The notes: generated by a model not told the origin, from the sequence alone. Numbered from the stretch's first letter, positions 35,440-43,809 are shown. The stretch is DNA of 64,000 nt from Arthrobacter sp. zg-Y769 (GCF_020907405.1 NZ_JAJJOE010000011.1:1-64000), one strand, 5' to 3'. Numbers and translations are program-made.

Positions 35440-36243
35440 GTGAAGATAGCTACCTGGAACGTGAACTCCATCCGCGCCCGAGCCGACCGCATTGAGGCCT
35501 GGCTGCAGCGCTCCGACGTCGATGTCCTGGCCATTCAGGAAACCAAGGCGAAGGACGACAATTTCCCCTGGGAGCTGTTCGAAAAGAACGGTTACGAGGT
35601 GGCGCACTTCGGGCTGAGCCAGTGGAACGGCGTGGCAATTGCCTCCCGCGTGGGGCTCGACGACGTCGAACGCACCTTCCCGGACCAGCCGAAGTTCGGC
35701 AAGACGGAAGAAACCACGGTGGCCGAGGCCCGTGCCATCGGTGCCACCTGCGGCGGCGTGCGGGTGTGGAGCCTGTACGTACCCAACGGCCGGGCCGTTG
35801 AAGATCCGCATATGCCGTACAAGCTGCAGTGGCTCAAGACCCTCAAGGACCACGCCGCCGAGTGGATCACGGAGAACCCGTCCCTGGAACTGGCCCTGAT
35901 GGGTGACTGGAATATTGCCCCCCAGGATGACGATGTGTGGGACATCGACTGGTTCCGGGCGCAGAACGCCACGCACATCACCGATCCCGAGCGCCAGGCC
36001 TTCAACGAGTTCCTCGATGCCGGATTCGCCGACGTCGTCCGTCCCTTCCACCCCGGCCCCGGCGTCTACACCTACTGGGACTACACCCAGCTGCGGTTCC
36101 CCAAGCGCCAGGGCATGCGCATCGACTTTGTCCTGGGCTCCCCGGCCCTGGCGAAGCGGGTCACCGGCGCGGTGATCGACCGGGAAGAACGCAAGGGCAA
36201 GGGCGCCTCGGACCACGCACCCGTGATTGTGGAACTGGATTAG
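35440..36243 (+). CDS. xth: Exodeoxyribonuclease III (AP endonuclease)
   Basis: Base-excision repair nuclease of the Xth/APE1 family. The 267-residue protein has KIATWNVNSIRAR at the start, the metal-binding Glu in LAIQETKAKDDNFP, the catalytic tyrosine in VWSLYVPNGRAV, MGDWNIAPQDDDVWD near 155, RIDFVLG and the final GASDHAPVI His. GTG start. The next gene follows with a two-base gap, so the two are cotranscribed. Confidence 0.95.
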   Translation: MKIATWNVNSIRARADRIEAWLQRSDVDVLAIQETKAKDDNFPWELFEKNGYEVAHFGLSQWNGVAIASRVGLDDVERTFPDQPKFGKTEETTVAEARAIGATCGGVRVWSLYVPNGRAVEDPHMPYKLQWLKTLKDHAAEWITENPSLELALMGDWNIAPQDDDVWDIDWFRAQNATHITDPERQAFNEFLDAGFADVVRPFHPGPGVYTYWDYTQLRFPKRQGMRIDFVLGSPALAKRVTGAVIDREERKGKGASDHAPVIVELD

Positions 36244-36245
36244 CC

Positions 36246-37100
36246 GTGGCGCGGCATCCGCAGCAGTCGCTGTACCGCACCTTCCCGTTTGTCTCCTACC
36301 TCCGCGTCTACGAGCCGCTGGACGCCTTTGATGACAGCCAGCAGCTGGCCATCATGGAACAGCGCTCCCGCGGACGTCACGAAACCGAAGTCCTGGAACG
36401 CACCGACGCCGTCCGCCGGCTGGTGCGGGTGGTGTCGGACCCGTTCCCGCACAATGCCACGGACCTGGTCCGGGTGCTGCATTACCCGGCGCAGGAAGGG
36501 GTCACCAACCGGTTGTACTGCCCGAACCAGCTGGCCGTGCGCACCTCCCTGGCAGCGGAATCCCTGGGCGAGTCCATCCGCGGCCCCCTGGTGGACGTGC
36601 TGGTCCCCGAAGTAGCCCGGGAAGCGCACGCCGCCCGGCTGGATCCGGATTCCTTTGCCGACTCCCTGGCTAAGCTGCATACCCGCTCCGCCACCTGGGG
36701 CGTGCCCTTCGGCTGGTTTGTCCTGCTGCACGAAGAGGACCACACCGAGGTGGTGGAGGATGAGGGCCACGTCCAGACCGTCCGCCTCTCCGCCCCGGTG
36801 CTGCAATGCATCGACCGGGCACGCGCGGCCTCGGCTGCCCTGGCCATGGCCGCTCCGGAGCTGGACCTGCTGGACGAATTGGCCGAGCTGACCGCCTGGC
36901 TGGAAGTCTTTGATCCTGATGCCGTGCTGGAACTGGACTACGGCCCGGTGGCGGACCTGGTTTTCCCGGACGACTCCCCTTCCGACGTTCGGCTCGGCAT
37001 CGAGTCCCTGGCCGACGGCGATATGACCGGCGCTGCCGCCGCGTACCGGCGGCTGGCCTCGCGCTGGATTCCCATCCGGCAGCTGGCCCGGGCCTCCTAG
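36246..37100 (+). CDS. Conserved protein of unknown function
   Basis: A 284-residue soluble protein, GTG start two bases after the xth stop. Recognisable pieces are RTFPFVSYLRVYEPLDAFDDSQQLAI near the N-terminus, YCPNQLAVRTSLAAESLGESIRGPLVDVLVP in the middle, SATWGVPFGWFVLLHEEDH, and a C-terminal helical part with acidic residues. It is conserved in actinobacteria but I know no function. The placement behind xth hints at a DNA-related or general role, nothing more. Confidence 0.7.
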   Translation: MARHPQQSLYRTFPFVSYLRVYEPLDAFDDSQQLAIMEQRSRGRHETEVLERTDAVRRLVRVVSDPFPHNATDLVRVLHYPAQEGVTNRLYCPNQLAVRTSLAAESLGESIRGPLVDVLVPEVAREAHAARLDPDSFADSLAKLHTRSATWGVPFGWFVLLHEEDHTEVVEDEGHVQTVRLSAPVLQCIDRARAASAALAMAAPELDLLDELAELTAWLEVFDPDAVLELDYGPVADLVFPDDSPSDVRLGIESLADGDMTGAAAAYRRLASRWIPIRQLARAS

Positions 37101-37106
37101 GAAGTC

Positions 37107-37718
37107 CTAGCGGACCCGGTCCTCCCGACTGAAGCGCAGCCGGCGTCCCGCCTCCAGGCTCAGCAGCACCGGTGTCTGGTGTCCGAGGACAGTGTCCAGG
37201 GTTTCCAACAGGGCGGTGGTGTCGGCGGCGATCAGGTGCGGCGCGGCTCCTTGGCGCGGTGTGATCCGCACCCGCAGGGCGCTGCGGCCCTTTACTGAGT
37301 ACGTGCTCACGGCGGAGGCGGTGACGTCCGGGTTCTCCTGCAGCGCGCTGCGCAGGGCCTGCTCGGCAACTGTGCCGCTGATGGCCACCCGGCCGGGAGC
37401 GCCGTCGTCGTCGTATTCGGAGACAAGCGTTCCCGTCCGGCCGCCGCCCTGGACGGCCATCCACACAGCCATCAGCACGATGCCCAGGAAACTGAGCAGG
37501 GCAAGTCCCACCCAGATCCAACTGCCGCCGCTCCCGGGCAGCGCCGACGCCGAGAGGGCGGACGAAATGCCGGTCCCGGCGTCGGCGGCGTACGCGTTCC
37601 AGGCCCGTGCGGCCGCCGGCCAGGCGGAGATGAGCGTCAGTCCGGCGCCGATGCACATCAGCACCAGCCCGAGCAGGCCGAGCAGGAATCGGTTCAGTGC
37701 CCGCGGTGTGGCATTCAC
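37107..37718 (-). CDS. amaP: Membrane anchor for Asp23 proteins (AmaP-like)
   Basis: A 203-residue protein with two membrane segments, at about 10-33 and 66-89, and a cytoplasmic domain from 100 on: VAISGTVAEQALRSALQENPDVTASAVSTYSVKGRSALRVRITPRQGA. In Staphylococcus AmaP anchors Asp23 at the membrane; here it is the last gene of the Asp23 operon. Its start overlaps the preceding gene (ATGA). The symbol rests on position and layout. Confidence 0.7.
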   Translation of the reverse strand: MNATPRALNRFLLGLLGLVLMCIGAGLTLISAWPAAARAWNAYAADAGTGISSALSASALPGSGGSWIWVGLALLSFLGIVLMAVWMAVQGGGRTGTLVSEYDDDGAPGRVAISGTVAEQALRSALQENPDVTASAVSTYSVKGRSALRVRITPRQGAAPHLIAADTTALLETLDTVLGHQTPVLLSLEAGRRLRFSREDRVR

Positions 37719-38302
37719 TGTCCGATCACCCCGGCTTCGGCGACGCGTACGCGGACCGCCGGCTGCGGATCCAGCTTGGTCAGCAGCAACTCGTCCTCCA
37801 CTGCGCCGCGCACCGCGTCGGCATCCACGGGAGTGCCCGACGTCGGGCGGATCTGCACCTCCACCAGAGTCCTTCCCACCGTGACGAGTACCTGCTGCGG
37901 CGTGACATCAGCGCGCATACGCGCGCACCGGGCCAACGATGCGGCCAGGACTTCACCGTCCACGACGACGGCGGCACGCGGGTTGGGCAGCGCATAACGG
38001 GCGCGCCGGCCGGGAAGCACTGCCGGCAGGAAGAACAGCAGCCCGGCAAGGAAGACCAATGCCCCGGACAGCCCCAGAATCAACGGGTCCGAGTCCGCCG
38101 GCAGGTCAGCCAGCCACCGGCCGAAGGTAGGCGGATCGATCAGCCATGCGTCCTGGCCCAGTGCCTGGAGCACGGATTCCAGCAGGACGTAGGCAAAAAA
38201 GAGGATGCCCAGGACAGCCGCGAGGGCCGCCGCGGCGGTGCGGCCCGAATGGATTTCGCGCCGGACTATTCTGTTGGTTGCTTCCTTATCAGCCTGCTTC
38301 AC
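37715..38302 (-). CDS. DUF6286 membrane protein
   Basis: A 195-residue protein with two membrane helices, at about 22-46 and 77-95 (LILGLSGALVFLAGLLFFLPAVL), and a cytoplasmic domain of about 100 residues with an Asp23-like strand pattern (VEVQIRPTSGTPVDADAVRGAVEDELL, PAVRVRV). It matches DUF6286, seen in actinobacterial Asp23 clusters. Overlaps both neighbours by four bases, so translation is coupled. Confidence 0.75.
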   Translation of the reverse strand: MKQADKEATNRIVRREIHSGRTAAAALAAVLGILFFAYVLLESVLQALGQDAWLIDPPTFGRWLADLPADSDPLILGLSGALVFLAGLLFFLPAVLPGRRARYALPNPRAAVVVDGEVLAASLARCARMRADVTPQQVLVTVGRTLVEVQIRPTSGTPVDADAVRGAVEDELLLTKLDPQPAVRVRVAEAGVIGQ

Positions 38303-38667
38303 TGCACACGCCTGCCTTCAGCCGGCAATGCGCCGGTGATACGGATGTCCACCCGGGACAGCCGTGACCCGGTGAGTTCGGCCACCCGCTGGAGCAGGAC
38401 CGGCTTGGCGGCGTGTGCCCGCTCCCAGACGGTTCCCCCGGCGCGCTGCAGCATGGCCGGGGTGAGTGCCTGCAGCGGCGGCAGGGCAATGGGCAGGGAT
38501 ACCGAGAGCGCAAGCAGCCCCCGGTCATCGGTCCACTGGACACGCACCTGCTGGGCGGGCACGCCGAAGTATTCAGCTGCGGCGGCCTTGGCAGTGCCGG
38601 TCAGCGCCTGGGTACTGATCCGGTTGTGTCCGGCCAGCCCCGCACCTGCCTCCACCGGCGCGGTCAT
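38299..38667 (-). CDS. Small Asp23-cluster protein
   Basis: A 122-residue protein starting MTAPVEAGAGLAGHNRISTQAL. The strands VRVQWTDDRGLLALSVSLPIALPP and SRLSRVDIRITGALPAEGRRV resemble a degenerate Asp23/Gls24 fold. ATG 38667 lies five bases after the stop of the DUF2273 gene and its stop overlaps the DUF6286 start, so it belongs to the operon. I took this start instead of the longer open frame that overlaps the DUF2273 gene. Confidence 0.65.
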   Translation of the reverse strand: MTAPVEAGAGLAGHNRISTQALTGTAKAAAAEYFGVPAQQVRVQWTDDRGLLALSVSLPIALPPLQALTPAMLQRAGGTVWERAHAAKPVLLQRVAELTGSRLSRVDIRITGALPAEGRRVQ

Positions 38668-38672
38668 GGCGC

Positions 38673-38864
38673 TCACGAAGAGGAGCGGCGGCCGGTCAGC
38701 GCATCTGAAACGCTGCGGAAGTCGATCTTGCCTTCCGCAGCGCGGCCCAGCAACGCCCCAACCGCAATGAACAGGGCGGTCAGCAGAAAGCCCCAAAAGT
38801 CGAATATCAGTGCGGCGAAAGCCAGTACGGCCCCGATTGCCATTCCCACCACTGTCGGTTTCAT
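38673..38864 (-). CDS. DUF2273 small membrane protein
   Basis: A 63-residue protein with two membrane segments (VVGMAIGAVLAFAALIFDFWGFLLTALFIAVGALLG) and a short charged tail (EGKIDFRSVSDAL). This is the DUF2273 family typical of Asp23 operons. Ribosome site: AGGGGAAATGAAA context with GGCAGGGG before the ATG. Confidence 0.85.
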   Translation of the reverse strand: MKPTVVGMAIGAVLAFAALIFDFWGFLLTALFIAVGALLGRAAEGKIDFRSVSDALTGRRSSS

Positions 38865-38936
38865 TTCCCCTGCCTTCTTCCTGCCCGCTTACCTGCCACG
38901 ACACCTGTGCATCCTGCGGAGAACGTGACTTGAAGC

Positions 38937-39449
38937 CTATACCGCTTTGGCGCCGCCAACCGGTGCGGGTCCGGCCGGATCGGTGGGAAGGTGTACGTCG
39001 GAAATTTCCACGTTGACCTCGACAACGCGCAGGCCCACGAGTTTCTCCACTGCCCCGTAGACGGCGGCACGGACATTGTTCGCTACGACGGTCAGGGCAT
39101 TGCCGTAGACGGCTACCAGGCTGATGTCGACGGCAACCTCACGTTCCCCGACCTCAACGTGCACACCTGAGGTGGCGCTGGTGCCGCCGACGGCGTCGCG
39201 CACCGCGCCGAGCGCCCGCCCCGAAGTATTGCCAAGGTTGAAGACGCCGGGAACGGCCCGCGCTGCGATTGCGGCGACCTTCGCCACGGCCTGCTCACTG
39301 ATGGATGTGCGGCCGCCAACGGCAGCCGGGACGCCGGCACCGGCAGCTGGATGCACCGATGCAGCAGGTACGGGGGTAACCGGTACGGCAGTGACGGGAG
39401 CGTTCGCCGCTGTGGCCTGGGGTGCTGATGTGTTCCGGGGCTCATCCAT
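38937..39449 (-). CDS. Asp23/Gls24 family envelope stress protein
   Basis: A 170-residue protein. The N-terminal 45 residues are Ala/Pro/Val-rich; the Asp23 domain follows: GGRTSISEQAVAKVAAIAARAVPGVFNLGNTSGRALGAVRDAVGG, then VHVEVGEREVAVDISLVAVYGNALTVVANNVRAAVYGAVEKLVGLRVVEVNVEISDVHLP. First gene of the five-gene cluster (Asp23, DUF2273, Asp23-like, DUF6286, AmaP-like), which probably builds a membrane-attached cell-envelope stress complex. A 72-base gap separates it from DUF2273. Confidence 0.88.
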   Translation of the reverse strand: MDEPRNTSAPQATAANAPVTAVPVTPVPAASVHPAAGAGVPAAVGGRTSISEQAVAKVAAIAARAVPGVFNLGNTSGRALGAVRDAVGGTSATSGVHVEVGEREVAVDISLVAVYGNALTVVANNVRAAVYGAVEKLVGLRVVEVNVEISDVHLPTDPAGPAPVGGAKAV

Positions 39450-39552
39450 GGGTTCAGCGTATCCCGGGGGCGGGACGTTTTGCAGGGCGGCTGCCCAGCA
39501 CGGCGGTGCACCGATTTCCTACCAGGCATTGCCGGCCGCCGGGGCAAAAAGA

Positions 39553-39593
39553 AAAACCCCGTCCTGTCTCCTGCGAGACAGCTACGGGGTTTT
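39553..39593 (-). terminator. Terminator after tRNA-Phe
   Basis: AAAACCCCGT (39553-39562) pairs with ACGGGGTTTT (39584-39593) with an inner stem CTGTCTC/GAGACAG. Reading leftwards the hairpin is followed by a T-rich stretch, as expected for the end of the tRNA transcript. Confidence 0.9.
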
Positions 39594-39596
39594 AGC

Positions 39597-39672
39597 TGGT
39601 GGCTCCGACCGGCGTCGATCCGGTGACCTTTCGATTTTCAGTCGAACGCTCTACCAACTGAGCTACAGAGCC
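39597..39672 (-). tRNA. tRNA-Phe (GAA)
   Basis: A 76-base cloverleaf with GGCTCTG/CGGAGCC acceptor stem, D loop AGCTCAGTTGGTAGAGC, anticodon loop CTGAAAA (anticodon GAA), T loop GATCGAC in its stem, and an encoded CCA end. Last of three tRNA genes on the minus strand. Confidence 0.95.
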
Positions 39673-39728
39673 TGGCATCATCAACCGATGATCACCGAGA
39701 TCTTCCAAATCGCTTCAGAAAATCTGAG

Positions 39729-39802
39729 CGACCCTGACGGGACTTGAACCCGCGACCTCCGCCGTGACAGGGCGGCGCGCTAACCAGCTGCGCTACAGGG
39801 CC
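39729..39802 (-). tRNA. tRNA-Asp (GTC)
   Basis: A 74-base cloverleaf. GGCCCTG pairs with CAGGGTC in the acceptor, the anticodon loop CCTGTCA lies in a GC-rich stem (anticodon GTC), and the T arm has GGTTCAAGTCC. The CCA end is not encoded. Confidence 0.95.
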
Positions 39803-39861
39803 TTGCATTTCACGAGTGTAAACTCTACCAGATTCTCACCGGCTCATTTACCACTCCTGAG

Positions 39862-39934
39862 TACCCCCAACGGGATTCGAACCCGTGCCGCCGCCGTGAA
39901 AGGGCGGTGTCCTAGGCCGCTAGACGATGGGGGC
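39862..39934 (-). tRNA. tRNA-Glu (TTC)
   Basis: A 73-base cloverleaf with GCCCCCA/TGGGGGT acceptor, D arm CGTCTAGCGGCCTAGGACA, anticodon loop CTTTCAC (anticodon TTC), and GGTTCGAATCC T arm. CCA is not encoded. First gene of the Glu-Asp-Phe tRNA cluster. Confidence 0.95.
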
Positions 39935-40067
39935 CAACAGAACACACATGGATTGAAGCGGCTGGAGAACCAGTCGTTTCGCTCCGTTGTGGACTCTAAA
40001 ACTATAGGGCTTATTTCCGGAATATCCAAAACGCTTCCGGTGAGGCCTGCGCCACTACAGTGGAGGG

Positions 40068-40439
40068 GTGCCAATCGAGATGAACCCGGACGAGTTCGAC
40101 GCCTGTGTGGAAGCAGCCCTCGACTCCATTCCCGCGGACCTGTCCCGCGCCATGAACAACGTGGCGGTCTTCATCGAGGACGAGTATGTACCGGGCCCGC
40201 ATGAAGATCCCGGCACCGAACTGCTGGGCGTCTATGAAGGGACCCCGCTGACCGAGCGGGATTCCTGGTGGGATGCCGGTTCGCTGCCGGACCGGATTGT
40301 GGTGTTCCGCGGACCGCTGCTGCGGATGTGCGACAGCCGGGAGGAAGTAGTGGACGAGGTCCGCATCACCGTCATCCACGAGGTGGCCCATCACTTCGGC
40401 ATTGACGACGAGCGGCTGCACGAACTGGGCTGGGGCTAG
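40068..40439 (+). CDS. Small zincin-like metallopeptidase
   Basis: A 123-residue member of the actinobacterial metallopeptidase family (MPIE start). The zinc-binding signature is VIHEVAHHFGIDDERLHELG near residue 105, with HExxH and a later Glu/His. The N-terminal part contains MNNVAVFIEDEYVPG. The substrate is unknown. GTG 40068 gives the family N-terminus; ATG 40080 is better spaced from GGAGG and may be the real start. The zinc exporter gene follows after nine bases. Confidence 0.88.
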   Translation: MPIEMNPDEFDACVEAALDSIPADLSRAMNNVAVFIEDEYVPGPHEDPGTELLGVYEGTPLTERDSWWDAGSLPDRIVVFRGPLLRMCDSREEVVDEVRITVIHEVAHHFGIDDERLHELGWG

Positions 40440-40448
40440 CCTTTAAAC

Positions 40449-41378
40449 ATGGGTGAACATCACGGGCACAGCCACGGACTGGGCACAGTCACCGCCACCG
40501 GCAAGCACCGGCGGCGCCTCCTGATCGTTTTCTTTATCACCATCTCCGTGGTCCTGATCCAGGTTGCCGGCGCCCTGCTCTCGGGATCGCTGGCCCTGCT
40601 GGCCGACGCCGGCCACATGCTTTCGGACGCCGCCGGCGTCTCCATTGCCCTGTTCGCGGCGTGGATCGCCGCCCGCCCGGCCACCTCCCGGCGGACGTAC
40701 GGCTATCAGCGGGCCGAAGTGCTGGCTGCCCTGGCCAATGCGGTGCTGCTGATTGTGATTGCCGTGGTCATCTTCGTCGAGGCGGTCCGCAGGCTGGGCA
40801 GCGAGCCCGACGTCGACACGGGGCTGATGCTGCCGTTCGCCGTCGCGGGCGGGCTGGCGAACCTCATTTCCCTGCTGGTGCTGCATGCCGGACGCAAGGA
40901 ATCCCTGAATGTGCGCGGGGCCTACCTGGAGGTGCTGGGCGATTTACTGGGCTCGGCCGCGGTGGTGGTTTCCGCCGTCGTCATCATGACCACCGGCTAC
41001 CAGCAGGCGGACACCTGGGCTTCATTCCTGATTGCCCTGATGATCGCCCCGCGGGCCTGGTCGCTGCTGCGGGAAGTGATCGACGTGCTGCTTGAAGCCA
41101 CTCCGCAGGGTGTGGATGTGGGCATGATCCGCGATCACATTGTCTCCGTGGACGGTGTGTCCGACGCCCATGACATCCACATCTGGACCATCACCTCGGG
41201 GGTGCCGGTGTTCTCCGCGCATGTGGTGGTGGAGGAGGAGCACCTCACTCCGGACGGCCTGGACACGGTGCTGGACCGGCTCACCCGCTGCCTGAGCAGC
41301 CACTTCGACACCGAGCACTGCACCTTCCAGCTGGAACCGGCCAGCCACGCCGTGCACGAAGGCCAGCAGCACGCCTAA
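40449..41378 (+). CDS. Cation diffusion facilitator (zinc exporter)
   Basis: A 309-residue CDF transporter with six membrane helices, a histidine-rich N-terminus (HHGHSHG), the metal-site pattern LLADAGHMLSDAAGV in helix 2 and its partner LEVLGDLLGSAAVVV in helix 5, and a C-terminal cytoplasmic domain with HDIHIWTITSGVPVFSAHVVV. It belongs to the ZitB/CzcD group and likely exports Zn2+. ATG start. It follows the zincin on the same strand, a functional link through zinc being possible but only inferred. Confidence 0.92.
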   Translation: MGEHHGHSHGLGTVTATGKHRRRLLIVFFITISVVLIQVAGALLSGSLALLADAGHMLSDAAGVSIALFAAWIAARPATSRRTYGYQRAEVLAALANAVLLIVIAVVIFVEAVRRLGSEPDVDTGLMLPFAVAGGLANLISLLVLHAGRKESLNVRGAYLEVLGDLLGSAAVVVSAVVIMTTGYQQADTWASFLIALMIAPRAWSLLREVIDVLLEATPQGVDVGMIRDHIVSVDGVSDAHDIHIWTITSGVPVFSAHVVVEEEHLTPDGLDTVLDRLTRCLSSHFDTEHCTFQLEPASHAVHEGQQHA

Positions 41379-41405
41379 GTACTCCTAAAAATGCCCGGTG
41401 GGCCG

Positions 41406-42410
41406 TTACTCGGCAACCATGGGGCCGAAGTTCGGGCGGTCCAGCAGCCGGGGATCATCGCGGTCCGGTACCACCATTAGCGGACCCTTGGCATGGTGCA
41501 TCACGCTCTGGCTGGTGGACCCGAGCAGCATCCCCGCGAAGCCGCCGCGGCCGCGGGTACCCATCACCAGCAGTTCCACTTTGGCGGTGCGTTCGATCAG
41601 GATCTCACCCGGGGCGCCGTCCACCAGTTCCACGGTCATTTCCAGTCCCGGGAAGTGGCTCTGCAGCCAGTCCCGGCCGGCGTCGAGCTGTTCATGCAGT
41701 TCCGCGTGCAGCGCCTCGATGTCCAATGGAGCAGGCACCCAGGCCAGCGAGCCCGTGAACGGCGGCAGTGCGCACAGGATACGCAGCGGCAGACCCATGC
41801 TCTGCGCCTGTTCGGCGGCAACCAGCGATGCGGCACGCCCCTGCTCCGAACCGTCCACACCAACGACGACGGCGCGGTGCACCGCGTCCGGATCCGGAGA
41901 GTTCGCCGGCGGCCGCACGCCTGAGTCGGGAAGCCTTCCGGCGGTCCGCAGCGGCACCACGACCGTAGGGCACTTCGCGTGCGCCGGCAGGGCACTGGAG
42001 ACGGAACCCAACAGGCGCCCGACAAAACCGCCGCGGCCGCGCGATCCCACCACCATGAGGTCGGCATCTTCAGAGAGCTCCAGCAGGACAGCGGCCGCAT
42101 CTCCGGTCTCCACGCGGGGGATGACTTCAATTCCGTAGTGGCCGATCCGCTCCACGGCTTCATCCAGCACCTGCCGGGCGCCGTCCCGGATTATCGCGTC
42201 GTCCACCGTGGTGTACCCGGCGTCCATGGAGGATGCGGCGAAGATGGGGACCGTGTACGCCGTCACCACGTGCAGCGGGCACTGCCGCCGCCGTGCCTCC
42301 CGGGCGGCCCAGAACAGGGCGCAGATACTCTGGTCGGAACCGTCCACGCCCACAACGATGCCCGCCGGTCCGTCCGCGCCGGCTCCTGTACCCCAGGTTG
42401 AATCAGTCAT
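41406..42410 (-). CDS. Tandem universal stress protein
   Basis: A 334-residue protein with two UspA domains. Each opens with a GVDGSD/E pattern (GIVVGVDGSDQS near 17, AVVVGVDGSEQG near 175) and ends with the ATP-binding motif G-x2-G-x9-G-S/T: MVVGSRGRGGFVGRLLGSVSS and LVMGTRGRGGFAGMLLGSTSQ. Such proteins respond to starvation, redox or oxygen limitation. ATG 42410 follows GGAAGGAG; the longer open frame upstream is left out. Two inverted repeats lie directly upstream. Confidence 0.92.
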   Translation of the reverse strand: MTDSTWGTGAGADGPAGIVVGVDGSDQSICALFWAAREARRRQCPLHVVTAYTVPIFAASSMDAGYTTVDDAIIRDGARQVLDEAVERIGHYGIEVIPRVETGDAAAVLLELSEDADLMVVGSRGRGGFVGRLLGSVSSALPAHAKCPTVVVPLRTAGRLPDSGVRPPANSPDPDAVHRAVVVGVDGSEQGRAASLVAAEQAQSMGLPLRILCALPPFTGSLAWVPAPLDIEALHAELHEQLDAGRDWLQSHFPGLEMTVELVDGAPGEILIERTAKVELLVMGTRGRGGFAGMLLGSTSQSVMHHAKGPLMVVPDRDDPRLLDRPNFGPMVAE

Positions 42411-42420
42411 ATGCCGCTCC

Positions 42421-42438
42421 TTCCGGTCCCGACCGGAA
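42421..42438. promoter_or_regulatory. Perfect palindrome before the universal stress gene
   Basis: TTCCGGTC and GACCGGAA flank a two-base centre, 11 bases before the ATG of the Usp gene, overlapping its ribosome site. It has the size of a dimer binding site and resembles, without matching, the DosR box. Confidence 0.45.
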
Positions 42439-42462
42439 ATCACCTTCCGGCTGTCCTTGGCA

Positions 42463-42496
42463 GTAGCGTACCGCGCCGGGTGCTGCACTACGCTAC
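42463..42496. promoter_or_regulatory. GTAGCGTA/TACGCTAC inverted repeat
   Basis: A perfect eight-base inverted repeat with an 18-base centre, between the divergent Usp and flavoprotein-like genes. Possible second operator or promoter-proximal site. Confidence 0.4.
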
Positions 42497-42570
42497 CGCT
42501 GTAACGGAAGTGGCTATATGGTTCCGCCTTGTGTGGGGGGGTTCCCAAGACCGTCGGAAGGAACGCCTGC

Positions 42571-43212
42571 GTGGATGCTGTGAGGAACGCGCACACCGGT
42601 CCCGCCGGGCATGAGGAAACCAGACACGGCACAACGGCAACGGAGCTGACCGGCGCCGTTGTCATCGGCTGCGGGCTCAGCGGCCTGGCTGTGGCCACCG
42701 AGCTGTGCCGGCAGGGGGTGGATTCCATAGTGGTCCAAGGGCCGGCACCGGCCGCAGCCACTATCAGGGAGGCTGCAGCCGAGCCGGAGGTGTTCCCGGA
42801 GCGGGCGGAACTGCTCCGCGTGCTGCACGCCTATGCGGCCAGCCACGGCCTTGATGTCCGGGAGGATTCGGCCGCGCAGGAGATGATCCCGGCGGCTGCC
42901 GCCGGCCTGCTGCCCTCACCCGTGGCCGGCTCCGGTAAATGGGCCGTACGCACCGGCAGTGACCTGCTGCTGGCCGACTTTGTGGTGCTGACCAGCTGTT
43001 CCCGGTCGGATCTGCGGAAGCTGGCCCGCGCCCTGGGGGTGCGGGCGGGACCCGAAGCGGTAGCGGCACTGCGGGGCGTCGGCGTGTACCTGGTAGGCGT
43101 TGGCGGGAACCTGCTCCCGTCCCTCCACGGACTCATGCGGCAGGCCAAGTCGGCCGGCGAGGCAATTGCGGACGCCGGGATTCCCGCTCCCCGGTACCCC
43201 ATCCAGACCTAA
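42571..43212 (+). CDS. Short Rossmann-fold protein (flavoprotein-like)
   Basis: A 213-residue protein with a dinucleotide-binding start, GAVVIGCGLSGLAVATELCRQGVDSIVV (about 27-54), and an end typical of flavin reductases: GVYLVGVGGNLLPSLHGLMRQAKSAGEAIADAG. The large catalytic middle domain of true flavoprotein monooxygenases or reductases is reduced, so it may be a degenerate relative. GTG 42571 has GGAAGGA eight bases in front. No operon partner; convergent with copC. Confidence 0.6.
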   Translation: MDAVRNAHTGPAGHEETRHGTTATELTGAVVIGCGLSGLAVATELCRQGVDSIVVQGPAPAAATIREAAAEPEVFPERAELLRVLHAYAASHGLDVREDSAAQEMIPAAAAGLLPSPVAGSGKWAVRTGSDLLLADFVVLTSCSRSDLRKLARALGVRAGPEAVAALRGVGVYLVGVGGNLLPSLHGLMRQAKSAGEAIADAGIPAPRYPIQT

Positions 43213-43215
43213 CCG

Positions 43216-43809
43216 TCAGTTCTCCCGCAGCCTCCGGCGGACGATCAGGCCAATCAGCACTGCCACGGCCAGCAGTACCACCGCGGCGGACACGATCACC
43301 GGCCACGGGGATCCGGCGTCGTCGGACTGGTTCAGCACCGGGGTTTGGGTTGTTCCGGGCGGCAGCGGTACAGCAGTAGACGGAGCAGGGGATGCAGCGG
43401 CGGTGCTGCCGCCGGAGACAGTAAATCCAAAGGTGCCCTCGATCGGATGGGCATCGGAGGACACTACGCGCCATTGGACCGTATAGGTGCCGGCGGGCGC
43501 CCCTGATCGGAGCTGCTGGGTCACGGTGTTATCCAGGATCCGCACCGGACCCTCCGCCCAGTCCGCCCCTTCCCCGTCCAGGACCTGCACCTGGGAACCG
43601 ATGGCTGCCGGAACGCTTGAGAACGTCAGCTCCACGGCCTCCGGCGCCGCTTCCAACTGCGCCCCGTCTGCCGGGGTGCTGCCGGTAAGTTCGTCATGCG
43701 CTGCAGCAGGCGGAGCAGAGACCAGCATTGCGGCGCAGAGAGCCAGCAGGAACGCAGCGGCTGCAACGGCGAAACCGGACTTGGTGAGGTAATTGCGCAC
43801 AAGATTCAT
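43216..43809 (-). CDS. CopC-domain copper resistance protein
   Basis: A 197-residue exported protein. Signal peptide to about 38 (FAVAAAAFLLALCAAMLVSAPPAAA), then the copper-binding CopC domain starting at AHDELTGSTPADGAQL with the N-terminal His, and a second site near SSDAHPIEGTFGFTV. A Ser/Pro linker precedes a C-terminal membrane helix (about 166-188) and basic tail. CopD is not fused or adjacent. The ATG at 43809 is preferred to GTG 43812. Confidence 0.88.
   Translation of the reverse strand: MNLVRNYLTKSGFAVAAAAFLLALCAAMLVSAPPAAAHDELTGSTPADGAQLEAAPEAVELTFSSVPAAIGSQVQVLDGEGADWAEGPVRILDNTVTQQLRSGAPAGTYTVQWRVVSSDAHPIEGTFGFTVSGGSTAAASPAPSTAVPLPPGTTQTPVLNQSDDAGSPWPVIVSAAVVLLAVAVLIGLIVRRRLREN

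Noticed and set aside
34522-36216. A 564-residue minus-strand open frame across nadE and xth
   Set aside because: It runs through both genes and a strong terminator hairpin, and has no ribosome site or recognisable domain.
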